From contig CAWGTM010000014.1 of assembly GCA_963825445.1 (NCBI GenBank), forward strand, positions 62,001 through 126,000: a stretch of DNA of 64,000 bases. The letters run 5' to 3'. The notes below the pieces were generated by a model. It was given only the letters and a program-made list of their open reading frames with translations, made no database searches and had not been told where the DNA came from. How positions within the stretch are numbered: the first letter of the stretch is position 1; every line of letters starts with the position of its first letter. This document shows positions 27,330-36,933 of this stretch, in pieces. Made by a program: the position numbers and the translations under genes. This stretch comes from Actinophytocola sp963825445 (lineage in GTDB: Bacteria; Actinomycetota; Actinomycetes; Mycobacteriales; Pseudonocardiaceae).

Positions 27330-27641
27330 GTGCCCACGTACAACATCGACGGCGATCGACGGCTGCATGCAGAAGGCACAGGACTACAAGGCGAAGTTCG
27401 GCGAGGTCTCCGACACCTTCCCCGAGATGTGCGGAACGCCGGCTGCCTACGGCACGCTGCCGAGTTCGGCCGGCGCTGTCCAGCGCGGTCGACGCGCTGA
27501 ACGACGTGATGCACGACGAGCTGGCCGCCGCCGAGAACCGGCTCGAAGGGGTGGCCGCGCGCACTGGACGCGATCTGCCGTACCGTCCAGAACACCGAGC
27601 ACGCGGGCAGCGACTCGGCGGCCTCGGTACGGCAGGTCTAG
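27330..27641 (+). CDS. WXG100-like small protein upstream of the lytic transglycosylase
   Basis: GTG 27330 (VPTYNID) after an AGGGGG site gives, across three one-base breaks, DGCMQKAQDYKAKFGEVSDT, FPEMCGTPAAYGTLPSSAAL, SSAVDALNDVMHDELAAAEN, and TVQNTEHAGSDSAASVRQV. About 104 residues, helical, no signal peptide: ESAT-6/WXG100 size and composition although a WxG turn is not obvious. It ends 10 bp before the next gene and is probably its secretion partner. Function by inference. Confidence 0.5.
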
Positions 27642-27651
27642 GCGGGGACCA

Positions 27652-28799
27652 GTGAGTTCGGCGGAGACCCTGGCCGGATACGCGGGTGGCGACGCGGTCG
27701 CCACCGCGGCGAACGAAGGTGGCAAGACGCGGATCCCGCGGCCATCACGTCCGCGGCCACCCGGCTGACCACGGCGGCCGGCAACGTCGTCACCTACGGC
27801 GGCGAGGTGGCCGGCGGAGTCACCACGCTCGACGCGGCCTGGGAGGGCACCTCGGCGGACGGGTTCGTCGCCTACATGGGCCGCTTCAAGCCGCGGCCGG
27901 CACCGACATCGGCACCGCCATGTCCGACGCCGCCACCGCGCTGACCAGCGCGGCCGAGGCGATCGACGGCGCCAAGACCTACATCTCCACCCGCTGCGAG
28001 CAGGGCCTCACCGACATCCGCAACTGGCGCCGCGAGCAACCCGCAGCTCCCGCCGCAGGAGTTCGACATCGATGACGCCGCGAACATCTGCTCGGGCGTC
28101 GCCGGCGACATCGACACCCACCTCGAGGGCACCGAGCAGACGCTCGCGCGCCGCCGCTCACGGCGATCAACGGCCAGCAAGGCACCCGCCACCACGTACT
28201 CCGCGCTGCCGCAGCCGAACACCCAGCCGTTCACGCCGCAGTCGGGCCAGCCGATCGAGTGGATCCCGACGCCACCGGCCGAGACGAAACCGGCCGGCAC
28301 CGACCAGCGGCGGCCAGCAGAGACCCGTCAGCTCCGGTACGGCTCCAACGGCAAGCAGCAGCAGTTCGCGGCGGCGGTGGCGGCGGCTGGCGGCGGCGGC
28401 CTCGGCTCGAGCGGCGGCCCGCCGGCCGGGGCCCGCCGCCGGGCAACGTGCAGGAGTGGATCAAGCAGGCGATCGAGATCCTCGCGCCAGAACGGCATCA
28501 ACGTCAGCGAGGCCGACGCCCAGCGGATCTGGCAGATCATCCAGCACGAGTCGGGCGGCAACCCGCAGGCGATCAACAACTGGGACTCGAATGCCGCGAA
28601 GGGCACCCCGTCGAAGGGCCTGATGCAGTGCATCGACCCGACGTTCAACTGCTACAAGCTGCCTGGCCACGACGACATCTGGAACCCGGTGGACAACATC
28701 TGCGCCGGCGTCAACTACGCGCTCTCGCGGTACGGCTCGCTGGCGAACGTGCCGGGCATCAAGGCGACCGCGAGTGGCGGGGTCTACGTCGGGTACTGA
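27652..28799 (+). CDS. WXG100-like domain fused to lytic transglycosylase (SLT) domain
   Basis: GTG 27652 (VSSAETLAGYAGGDAVATAA). N-terminal 200 residues are helical with a WEGTSADGFVAYMGRF segment (WEG turn of WXG100 folds) and an AAAGTDIGTAMSDAATALTS helix. A Pro/Gln-rich linker follows, then a C-terminal transglycosylase domain: WQIIQHESGGNPQAINNWDS (catalytic Glu), KGLMQCIDPTF, NICAGVNYALSRYGSL. It has no Sec signal, so export by a type VII system is inferred. It would cut peptidoglycan. About six frame breaks between 27730 and 28490; the catalytic end is clean. Confidence 0.72.
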
Positions 28800-28851
28800 T
28801 TCGTCGGCCGCCGGATTATCTGGTAGCGGATCTATCGGCGTAACCTGGGAC

Positions 28852-29316
28852 ATGGCAACAGACCGCGTCGAGGAGCGCGGACCTCGCGTTCCTGCTCGCG
28901 CACGCCAGCCACGTGCTGTCGACGGAGCTGACCGCCGCGCTGGCCGGGCTGGGCATCACCCCGAGCGGCAACTGCGTGCTGCGTACCGCGCTGCACCGGT
29001 GACCAGACCCAGATCCAGCCTGTCGGACATGTGTCAGCTCGACAAGACGACGATGGTCGTGACCGTCGACGAACTGGAGAAGGCCGGCCTGGTCGAGCGG
29101 CAGACGTCGCCCACGGACCGCCGCGCCCGGATCATCGTGGTGACCGAGAGGGTGTCCGGGTGGCCGGCGAGGCCCAGGAGTCGTGGCCGGCGTCTACCGC
29201 GACGTCCTGGCGGCCCTTCCGGACGACATCCGCCCGGCTTCGTGGCAGGACTGACCCTGCTCGTCGAAGGCCGGCTCTCCACACCCCTCCAGTGCCGGAA
29301 CGGTCGTCGCAGGTGA
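28852..29316 (+). CDS. MarR family transcriptional regulator
   Basis: Pieces in order: MATDRVEE, ADLAFLLAHASHVLSTELTA, ALAGLGITPSGNCVLRTAL, LSDMCQLDKTTMVVTVDELE (recognition helix), KAGLVERQTSPTDRRARIIV (wing, with the DRR motif). About 150 residues. Three one-base insertions near 28878, 28999 and 29025 sum to one codon, and a further break lies near 29155. A palindrome at 29335 lies between it and the MFS gene, the usual MarR operator place. Probably represses the exporter until a ligand binds. Confidence 0.82.
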   Translation: MATDRVEERGPRVPARARQPRAVDGADRRAGRAGHHPERQLRAAYRAAPVTRPRSSLSDMCQLDKTTMVVTVDELEKAGLVERQTSPTDRRARIIVVTERVSGWPARPRSRGRRLPRRPGGPSGRHPPGFVAGLTLLVEGRLSTPLQCRNGRRR

Positions 29317-29334
29317 CTGTAGCTAGTCTCACAG

Positions 29335-29360
29335 CAGATCGTCTGGAATCAGACTATCTG
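29335..29360. promoter_or_regulatory. palindromic operator, candidate MarR site
   Basis: CAGAT-c-GTCTG-gaat-CAGAC-t-ATCTG is an almost perfect inverted repeat (11-base arms, one mismatch pair) between the marR-type gene and the MFS transporter start. Its size and place fit a MarR-dimer site controlling the exporter. Confidence 0.65.
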
Positions 29361-29368
29361 TTACGGTC

Positions 29369-29392
29369 CCTCCTGGAATCACAACCAGGAGG
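29369..29392 (+). promoter_or_regulatory. hairpin that pairs with the MFS ribosome-binding site
   Basis: CCTCCTGG (29369-29376) is complementary to CCAGGAGG (29385-29392) across an 8-base loop. The right arm is the AGGAGG ribosome site, nine bases before ATG 29402. In RNA the stem would hide the site, so translation may be controlled. Confidence 0.6.
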
Positions 29393-29401
29393 CGTCTTCA
29401 C

Positions 29402-30869
29402 ATGTCCCAGATCGTTGGTAAGCAACGCGACTCGCGCTGGTTCGCGCTGGTCGTGCTGTGCGCGGGGATGCTGATGATCATCCTCGACGGCACCATCGTG
29501 AACGTCGCGTTGCCCGTCATCCAGGCGGACCTCGACTTCTCCCAGTCCGGCCTGGCCTGGGTGATCAACGCCTACCTCATCCCCTTCGGCGGTCTGCTGC
29601 TGCTCGCCGGCCGCACCGGGGACCTCATCGGCCGCAAGCGGATGTTCCTCGCCGGCATCGCGGTCTTCACCGTCGCCTCGCTGCTCTGCGGGCTCGCCAC
29701 CAGCCAGGAGACTGCTCATCGCGCGCGCGGTTCATCCAGGGGGTCGGCGGCGCCATGGCCGCCGCCGTCATCCTCGGCATGATCGTCACGATGTTCCCCG
29801 AGAAGGGGGAGCAGGCGAGGGCCATCGGCGTCTTCAGCTTCGTCGCCGCGGCCGGTGGGTCGATCGGGCTGCTCGCCGGCGGCGTGCTCACCGAGGCCAT
29901 CAGCTGGCACTGGATCTTCTTCGTGAACGTGCCCGATCGGCGTCGTCGCGTTCCTGCTCGCCGTGCGGAGCGGTGCCCGGTGAGCAGGGCATCGGACTCC
30001 GCGAAGGCGCGGACGTGCTCGGCGCGCTGCTGGTCACCAGCGGTCTCATGCTGGGCGTCTACACGATCGTCAAGGCCGCCGACCACGGCTGGGGCTCCGC
30101 GCACACGCTGCTGGTCGGCGCCGGCGCGGTCGCTCTGCTCGCCGGGTTCGTCGTCCGCCAGGCGCACAGTCGCCAACCCGCTGCTGCCGCTGCGGATCCT
30201 CGGCCTCCCGCAACGTCGCGGGCGCCAACCTCATCCAGGTGCTCATGGTCGCCGGCATGTTCGGCATGTTCTTCCTCGGCGCCCTCTACCTGGAGCGGGT
30301 CCTCGGCTACGACCCGCTGCAGATCGGGCTCGGCTTCCTGCCCGTCGGCGTCGGCATCGGTGCGCTGTCGCTCGGCGCGTCGGCGCGGGTCAACGCCCGG
30401 TTCGGGGAGCGGAACGTGCTGATCGGCGCGCTCGGCCTGATCGCGGTGGGTCTGGCATGCTGCTCACCCGCGCGCCCGTCGACGCGAACTACCTCGTCGA
30501 CTTCTTCCCCGTCGACCGTGCTCATGGGCGTCGGTGCCGGGCTCGGCTTCCCCGCGATGATGACGCTCGCCATGTCCGACGCCACGAAGGACGACTCGGG
30601 GGTCGCGTCCGGACTGGTCAACACCACCCAGCAGGTGGGCGGGGCGCTCGGCCTCGCGGTGCTTGCCACCCTGGCAACGTCGCACACGAACGGGCTACTC
30701 GCCGAGGGCGAGGTGGCCGTCGAGGCCATGACCAGCGGTTACCGGCTCGCGTTCGGGGTGGCGGCCGGGCTGGTCACCGTGGCGGTCGTCCTCGCGGTGA
30801 CCGTGCTGCGGCAGCGCACGCCGGAGCCGGGACGAGGAGCTGGTGCCGGCCCGGGTCGGTGCGAGGTGA
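29402..30869 (+). CDS. MFS transporter, DHA2 (14-TM drug:H+ antiporter) type
   Basis: ATG 29402 begins MSQIVGKQRDSRWFALVVLC, then LDGTIVNVALPVIQADL, GLLLLAGRTGDLIGRKRMFL (motif A), RFIQGVGGAMAAAVILGMIV, GVFSFVAAAGGSIGLLAGGV (motif C) and the late TM region SGVASGLVNTTQQVGGALGL. About 490 residues, EmrB/QacA family, proton-driven efflux of drugs across the membrane. Seven or so frame breaks (29712, 29937, 30165, 30205, 30462, 30515, 30830). Expression is probably controlled by the MarR gene upstream. Confidence 0.87.
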
Positions 30870-30908
30870 GCTGGCGGGCAGGCTGGGGGCATGTCGACCG
30901 CCTGCTGA

Positions 30909-32056
30909 ATGTCGCCGCCCGGGCGAACAGTCCCGCCCTTTCACGTGATGGACGTGCTGTCCGCGGCCAACGCGCGGCAGCGCGCCAAGGGGGACGTGGT
31001 GTCGCTGGCCGCCGGGCAACCGTCGGCCGCGGCACCACGCGCCGTTCTCGGCAGGCCGCGGCCAGCGCACTCGACGGCCCGCTCGGCTACACCGAGCAGC
31101 TCGGCATCCCCGAGCTGCGGGACGCGATCGCCGGCCACTACGACCAGCGGTACGCCCTGGACGTCGACCCGATGGACGTCGTCGCCACCACCGGCTCGTC
31201 CGGCGGCTTCCTGCTCGCCTTCCTCGCGGCGTTCGACGCGGGCGACCGGGTCGCGCTGGCCCGGCCCGGCTACCCCGCCTACCGCAACATCCTCACCGCG
31301 CTCGGCTGCGAGGTCGTCGAGCTGCCGTGCGGTGCGGACACCCGGCTTCCAGCCCACCGTCGACATGCTGGCGAACGCCGGCCCGCTCGACGGCCTCATC
31401 GTCGCCGCCCCGGCGAACCCGACCGGCACCGTGCTGCCGGCCGGTGAGCTGGCGGCCATCGCCGGCTGGTGCGCCGAGCGCGGCGTCCAGCTGGTCAGCG
31501 ACGAGATCTACCACGGCATCCCGTACGGGGAGGACGCCCCGACCTCGGCGTGGCAGTTCTCCCGCGAGGCCATCGTGGTCAACTCGTTCTCCAAGTACTT
31601 CGCGATGACCGGCTGGCGGCTCGGCTGGCTGCTGGTCCCGGAGCGGCTGCTCCGCGCGGTCGACTGCCTGACCGGCAACTTCACCATCTGCCCGCCGGCG
31701 CTGTCCCAGCACGCGGCGACCGCCGCGTTCGAGCGGAGTCCTACGACGAGCTGGACGCGCACGTGGCCGGCTACCGGGCCAACCGCGACCGGCTGGTCGC
31801 CGGGCTGCAACGAGCTGGGCATCGACAAGATCGCGCCGGCCGACGGCGCGTTCTACGCCTACGCCGACGTCTCGCACCTGACCACGGACACCATGGCTTC
31901 TGCCAGCGCCTGCTCGCCGAGACCGGTCTCGCGATCGTCCCGGGCATCGACTTCGACCCGGTCGACGGCCACCGGTTCGTCCGGTTCTCGTTCTCCGGGC
32001 CGGCCGCCGACATCGAGACCGGCCTGGACCGCCTCGGCAACTGGCTCGCACCCTGA
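30909..32056 (+). CDS. PLP-dependent class I/II aminotransferase
   Basis: ATG 30909 (MSPPGRTVPPFHVMDVLSAA) fits the family N-terminus. Motifs: LGYTEQLGIPELRDAIAGHY, VVATTGSSGGFLLAFLAAFD, LARPGYPAYRNILTALG, VAAPANPTGTVLP (NPTG), LVSDEIYHGIPY, and the PLP lysine in NSFSKYFAMTGWRLGW. C-terminus has GHRFVRFSFSGPAADIETGL with the substrate-carboxylate Arg. About 382 residues. Frame breaks near 31035, 31345, 31740, 31810 and 31895. Amino-acid substrate not determinable; 40 bp after the MFS gene. Confidence 0.85.
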
Positions 32057-32167
32057 GGGAGTTTTCCCCGATGTGGTGGGCATTCGCTCTGGTTGACTAG
32101 GAACTGCCGATGAGCGCCAGTCGTTCACCGGTACGGGAACGGCCGGTTCTCGGGGAGGATGGCAAGC

Positions 32168-32340
32168 ATGTTGTTGAAGATCATCGGCGCGATCATCGTC
32201 ATCTGGGTGGCATTCGCCGTGATCGGCTTCGTGTTCAAGGCGGTTCTGACGCTGGTGATCGTGGGCGCGGTCGTCGCCTGGTCGGCGGCGTCGGCTACGC
32301 CACGGTCAAGGGCGGCGGCGACCGCAAGCAGATCCGCTAG
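32168..32340 (+). CDS. small membrane protein
   Basis: ATG 32168 follows GGGGAGG by 9 bases. It encodes about 57 residues: a long hydrophobic stretch (MLLKIIGAIIVIWVAFAVIG, FVFKAVLTLVIVGAVVAL) then a basic tail (GYATVKGGGDRKQIR). One base is missing near 32281; adding it reaches TAG 32338. Type: small integral membrane protein, function unknown. Convergent overlap of 4 bases with the aldolase gene. Confidence 0.6.
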
Positions 32341-33382
32341 CGACCGTTCACGCCGGCGATCCGGTCGAGCACCTCGCTGATGTCGGCCGAGTCCACGTCG
32401 CGGTGCGCGATGAACCGGACCCGGCCGAGCATCGGCACGGCCAGCACACCGACGCGCCGCAACGCTGCCAGGGTCGCGCCCGCGTCGGGAGTCGACGCCA
32501 GCACGATGTTCGTCTCCGGATGCGTGACCTCCCAGCCGAGCTCGGCCAGGCCGGCGGCGAGCACCGTCGCGTTCGCGTGGTCCTCGGCCAGCGACTGGAC
32601 CCGGTCCAGCGCGACCAGCCCGGCCGCGGCCAGGATCCCGCCCTGCCGCACCCCGCCGCCCAGCATCTTCCTGACCCGGCGGGCCTCCTCCACGAACGAC
32701 TTCGTGCCGCCGACCAGCCGAGCCGACCGGTGCGCCGAGACCCTTGCTCAGGCACACCTGCACGGTGTCCACGCCGACCGTCAGCGCGGCCGGCGGCACC
32801 GACAGCGCCACCGACGCGTGCCACAGGCGGGCGCCGTCGAGGTGCACCCGTAACTTCGACGTCCCGCGCGGTGGCGACCAGCTTGGCGTGCTCGTCCGGC
32901 GGGGTGACCGTGCCGCCCGCCGCGTTGTGGGTGTTCTCCAGGCAGAACAGCGTGGTGCGCAGCGCGTAGTACGGCCCCGACCGCCCGGCGGCCGCCCGCA
33001 CCGCCTCCACGGGCATCCGGCCCGGCCACTCGCCCCAGTCGACCGCCTCCGGCATGCCGCCGGCCAGCCACGCGGCCGCGCCCAGCTCGTTGTCCAGCAC
33101 GTGCGCGCCCCGCGGGGCGAGGAACCGGTCGCCCCGGTTCAGGTGCAGCGTCAGCGCGATGAGGTTGCCCATCGTCGCGCTCGGCACCCACAGCGTGGCG
33201 TCGACGCCGAGCAGGTCGGCGGCCCGCTCCTCGAGTCTGCGCATCGTCGGGTCGCGGTCCAGCACGTCGTCGCCGACCTCGGCGCTCGACATGGCGAGCC
33301 GCATGGGCTCGTCCGGTTGGGTGACGGTGTCCGAACGGAGGTCGATCTCCCGCACTTTGGTCACGATCTGATCACACCACAT
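32337..33382 (-). CDS. low-specificity threonine aldolase / beta-eliminating lyase
   Basis: PLP enzyme that cleaves L-threonine or allo-threonine to glycine and acetaldehyde. Motifs: REIDLRSDTVTQPDEPMRLA, MSSAEVGDDVLDRDPTMRRL, FCLENTHNAAGGTVTPPDEH, VHLDGARLWHASVALSVPP, VQVCLSKGLGAPVGSA (PLP Lys) and ETNIVLAS. About 345 residues. Frame breaks near 32850 and 32722. ATG 33382 is chosen; ATG 33427 and a GTG at the REIDLRSD segment are alternatives. Divergent from a sigma gene. Confidence 0.88.
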
Positions 33383-33467
33383 GGCCGTGAAAGCATCCTC
33401 AGGGGCGTCCGACGCGTCTACCTTCATGTCCGGGTAAGGGGTGGCGTAAGTCTCATCGACGGGGCAT

Positions 33468-33494
33468 GCAACCGTGGGCGCCGCACATTACGTC
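33468..33494 (+). promoter_or_regulatory. ECF-type promoter of the sigma gene at 33529
   Basis: GCAACC (33468-33473), 17-base spacer, CGTC (33491-33494), about 35 bp before the start codon. The same GCAACC plus CGT layout precedes the second sigma gene at 35510, so autoregulation is likely. Confidence 0.5.
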
Positions 33495-33528
33495 CCCCGT
33501 ATGCAGACGACGAGCGGAGAGAGTTCGC

Positions 33529-34046
33529 GTGGATCAGCGCGACGAGCAGGACTTCGCGGAGTACTTCGCGGCGCGGCGAGATGCCGTGCGGAGATCCGCG
33601 TACCTGCTGTGCGGTGACTGGCACCGTGCGGACGATCTCGCGCAGACCGCGTTCGTCGCGTTGCACCGGCAGATGGCGCAAGATCCGGGACCGCGGGGCC
33701 CTGGACGCCTACGTCCGCAGGACGCTGGTGCGTGCGGTGATCGACGAGTCCCGGCGCCCATGGCGGCGGGAGCGGTTCGTCGACGAGCTGCCGGAGGGAC
33801 CGACCACGGATCGCGAGGTCGGCGACTCGGTGGCGACGCGGTCGGCGCTGCTCGACGGTCTGGCGGGTGCCCGCCCGGCAACGTGCGGTGCTCGTCCTGC
33901 GGTTCCTCGAGGGACTGGACGTCGCGGCCACGGCCGAGGCGCTCAAGTGCTCCCAGGGGACCGTGAAGAGCCAGACAGCCCGAGGGCTGACCGCGTTGCG
34001 GGAGGCGCTCGGGGACACGCTGGACGACCTGAGGTCGGCATCGTGA
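33529..34046 (+). CDS. SigE-family ECF sigma factor
   Basis: GTG 33529 after GGAGAGA. Region 2: FAEYFAARRDAVRRSAYLLC, GDWHRADDLAQTAFVALHRQ; region 4: RQRAVLVLRFLEGLDVAATA, EALKCSQGTVKSQTARGLTA. About 172 residues, typical of the Streptomyces/Pseudonocardiaceae SigE-family group. Frame breaks near 33680 and 33875. A membrane protein gene follows and may be its anti-sigma partner. Confidence 0.85.
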
Positions 34047-34068
34047 GCACGGCGAGGAGGTGGCGTAG

Positions 34069-34815
34069 ATGGACGAGAAAAGGCTCGCTGAGCTGCTGAA
34101 AGACGCGGTCGCGGACACGCCGCCGCCAACGTTCGACCACGGCGACGTGACCGCCGAGTCGGAGCGCCAGCGCGTCCGTCACCGGAATGGGGTACTGGCA
34201 GGTTCCGCCTTTGGTGTGGCGCTACTGGCGGGCGCGGCGGCGCTGGGCGTGGCATTGTGGACAGGGCCCGGTTCGTGGAGTCGGCAACCGCAGCGGGTGA
34301 CGGAACCTCTTTCGGTAACGGAAACGCTGCTCCATACGAGTTACCTGACGAGAGACGTCGCACGCACCGCAAACAGAGCGTGGCGATCAAGAAGACTTCC
34401 CGCCGGAGACGCCCAAGCAGGGGGGCTCTTCGGATGGGAATGGCGGGCCTGCGGGGCCCGCCGGCACTCCTAGTGGGTGCGAACAGGCGGACCGGGAGCT
34501 CGCTGCTGCCCTCGCGGGCGAGCTCCCGGCCGCCGCTAATATTCGAGCCGAGGACGCCTTCCCCGTCTCGCTCTCCTGCCCCGCCGACTCTCTGGGCGCG
34601 GCCTTCGACGTCGTCGACGACGGAGGCCCGGCACCGTGTCGGTAGTGGTGCTCGATCCCGAGTCCGGAGCGCCCGACTGGCCGTTGGCGCCCGAGAACGT
34701 GCGCGCCGAGGCTGAAGGCCCCATGGGCGGCACCGTCGTGGTGGTCAGCGAGGCGTCGGACAGCAACCTGCCGGCTCCCTACGGCAACGAGTTGTGGGCG
34801 GTCGCCCAGAGCTGA
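34069..34815 (+). CDS. single-pass membrane protein following the sigma gene
   Basis: ATG 34069 after GGAGG. Cytoplasmic N-terminus MDEKRLAELLKDAVADTPPP with a basic stretch (ESERQRVRHRNG), one TM segment (LAGSAFGVALLAGAAALGVA), then an extracytoplasmic part with low-complexity linker and a domain ending TVVVVSEASDSNLPAPYGNE. The plan is shared with the genes at 36124 and 36934, both after a sigma gene, so an anti-sigma or sensor role is a reasonable guess. No HxxxCxxC zinc motif seen. Several frame breaks between 34270 and 34640. Confidence 0.5.
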
Positions 34816-34863
34816 GCAGGCTTACTGACCGCTCGCCGAGCGACCTGGCACGATCGACCGACC

Positions 34864-35459
34864 ATGACGGCCGCCAGCACCCCCAAGGGCGAGCGGCGTC
34901 GCCAGGCGCTCGTCGAGGCCGCGGCGGCGCTGCTGGTCGAGGGCGGCTTCGACGCGGTCCGCCACCGCGCGGTGGCCGAGCGGGCCGGTCTGCCGCTCGC
35001 GTCGACCACCTACTACTTCGACTCGCTCGACGAGCTGATCACCGCCGCCGTCGAACATCACGGCCGCCAGGAACTGGACCGCGGCCGTGCGCTGCTCGAG
35101 CGGCTCCCGAAGCGCAGCCGTGGCCTGGACTCGGTCATCGACCTGGTGCTCGACCAGCTGCTCGGCCCGCCCGCCGGCGACCTGGACGCCGAGCTGGTGC
35201 TGCTCCGCTACGAGCGGCTGGTCGCCACGTTCCGCCGCCCCTACCTGCGGCCGATGATGCAGGAGCTGGGCGCCGAGCTGCGTGGGCTGCTGCTCGAGGT
35301 CTTCGCCCGCTGCGGGGCCGACGTCGACGCACGCCGGCTCGAGCAGCTGATCGCGCTGGTCGACGGCGCCGTGGTGAACGCGCTGATCGAGATCAACCCG
35401 GACCCCCGCGCCGTCGCGCGCCGCATGCTGCGCGAATTGCTCCACCCGAGTCGCACTGA
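34864..35459 (+). CDS. TetR/AcrR family transcriptional regulator
   Basis: ATG 34864: GERRRQALVEAAAALLVEGG, FDAVRHRAVAERAGLPLAST (HTH), TYYFDSLDELITAAVEHHG, then a helical ligand domain. About 195 residues. As assembled it runs past 35459 into the next gene's leader; a one-base break in the last codons would place the stop at 35457-35459, just before the ECF promoter at 35461. Target genes unknown. Confidence 0.87.
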
Positions 35460-35460
35460 T

Positions 35461-35486
35461 GCAACCTTCCGGCGCCCCGCGTCGTG
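35461..35486 (+). promoter_or_regulatory. ECF-type promoter of the sigma gene at 35510
   Basis: GCAACC (35461-35466), 16-base spacer, CGTG (35483-35486), with the ATG at 35510. Same -35 hexamer as before the sigma gene at 33529. Confidence 0.5.
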
Positions 35487-35509
35487 GGTAACGGTCGGAA
35501 GGGGGCCAC

Positions 35510-36053
35510 ATGCGACAGTCCGACGAGGAGAGCTTTCGCCGGTTCGCCGTCGGCTACGCCGCCTCGTTGCGCAGGTCGGCGTTCCTGTTCTGCGGTGACT
35601 GGCATCTCGCGGAGGACCTGATGCAGACCACCCTCATCAAGATCTACCGGTCGTGGTCGCGGGTGCAGAAGGACGAGAGCCTCGCCAACTACGGCCGCAC
35701 GGTCCTGCTGCGCACCTGGCTGGACGAGAAGCGCAGGCCGTGGCGCCGCTCGGAGCAGCGAGGCCGAGGTGCCGGAACGCGCACGACGCGAGCGCCGACC
35801 CGGCCGACGGCACCGAACGGATGTGGGCAAGGACCTGGTGCACCGGGGCCTGCTGCGGCTGCCGCCGAGGCAGCGCGCGGTGCTGGTGCTGCGGTACTTC
35901 GACGACCTGTCCGTCGCCGAGGCGGCCGAGGTCATGGGCTGCTCGCAGGGCACGGTCAAGAGCCAGACGGCCCGCGGTCTCGACGCGTTGCGTGCGTCGG
36001 TCGCGCGGTTGTCGGCGGAGGAATTGGGACCGGGAAGGAGGGTGTCGCTGTGA
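35510..36053 (+). CDS. SigE-family ECF sigma factor (second in cluster)
   Basis: ATG 35510: MRQSDEESFRRFAVGYAASL, RRSAFLFCGDWHLAEDLMQT, TLIKIYRSWSRVQKDESLAN; region 4 LPPRQRAVLVLRYFDDLSVA, EAAEVMGCSQGTVKSQTARG. About 180 residues. Frame breaks near 35757 and 35825. Similar to but distinct from the sigma factor 2 kb upstream, so probably an old duplication. Followed by two membrane protein genes. Confidence 0.86.
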
Positions 36054-36123
36054 GCGAGCTTGCGAGCGAACCAATGTCACAGGGTCACCGCGAGCGGCGG
36101 ATCCGAGCCTGCGAGGAGACGTC

Positions 36124-36924
36124 GTGAGTGAGAACGACGTACGTGACGGCTTGCGGGAGGCGGTGGCGGGTGAACCGCCGCTCGACTTCGACCCGGACGC
36201 CCTGGTCGACACCGCTCGCCAGCGGGTCCGCCGACGCGCGCTCCTGTCGGTCGGCGTCGCCACGGTCGCCGTGGTGGCCGCGGCGGTGGTCGTGCCGCTC
36301 ACGTTGAACGACGGCGGTGGGGTAACGGCGGCCGACCAGCCGACCGCGACCGGTCAGGCCGACCCGGCGACTCCCTCGCAGTCGCCCCAGGAGTTCGAGT
36401 GGCCGCCGCCCGGGACCGAGCCGGTCAACTACACGGCCGACGAACTGCAGGGGCGGGCCAACGAGATGCGTTCGAGCCTGCAGGAGCTGCTGCCCACGCT
36501 GATGCCCGACGCCACGGACTTCGAGGTCCGTCCGTTCGGCGGCGAGGCGGAGGGCGCGGTCTTCGACGACCAGAACTACCTCAACGCCTTCGCCACGTTC
36601 ACGGTCGACGGCGCCAGGTACGGCATCGCGGTGAACGTGTACGCCCCCGGCCAGAACGACCAGTCGCCGGCCGAGGTGTGCGCGACGGGCACGTGCATCC
36701 AGCAGGGTGCCGCCGACGACGGCTACGTGGTGACCACGGCCGAGGACACGGGCGAGGGCAAGATCGTGTCGGCGCACCACTTCCGGGACTCCGGCGGGAC
36801 GGTGTTCGTGAGCGGCTACAACTACGACCCCACCAGCCAGACCGTTCCCGTCTATCACCCGTCACTGCCGGTGGGTGCCGAGCTGCTCCGCGAGCTGGCC
36901 ACCGACCCCCGCTTCGACCTGTAG
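36124..36924 (+). CDS. single-pass membrane protein after the second sigma gene
   Basis: 266 residues from GTG 36124, intact frame. Cytoplasmic N-terminus VSENDVRDGLREAVAGEPPL ending in a basic run (TARQRVRRRALLSV), TM at about residues 40-60 (VGVATVAVVAAAVVVPLTL), a Thr/Pro/Gln linker, then an extracytoplasmic domain (NYLNAFATFTVDGARYGIAV, CATGTCIQQGAADDGYVVTT). The C..T.C pair may form a disulfide. Candidate partner of the sigma factor; no known family recognised. Confidence 0.6.
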   Translation: MSENDVRDGLREAVAGEPPLDFDPDALVDTARQRVRRRALLSVGVATVAVVAAAVVVPLTLNDGGGVTAADQPTATGQADPATPSQSPQEFEWPPPGTEPVNYTADELQGRANEMRSSLQELLPTLMPDATDFEVRPFGGEAEGAVFDDQNYLNAFATFTVDGARYGIAVNVYAPGQNDQSPAEVCATGTCIQQGAADDGYVVTTAEDTGEGKIVSAHHFRDSGGTVFVSGYNYDPTSQTVPVYHPSLPVGAELLRELATDPRFDL

Positions 36925-36933
36925 GGGTGCACG

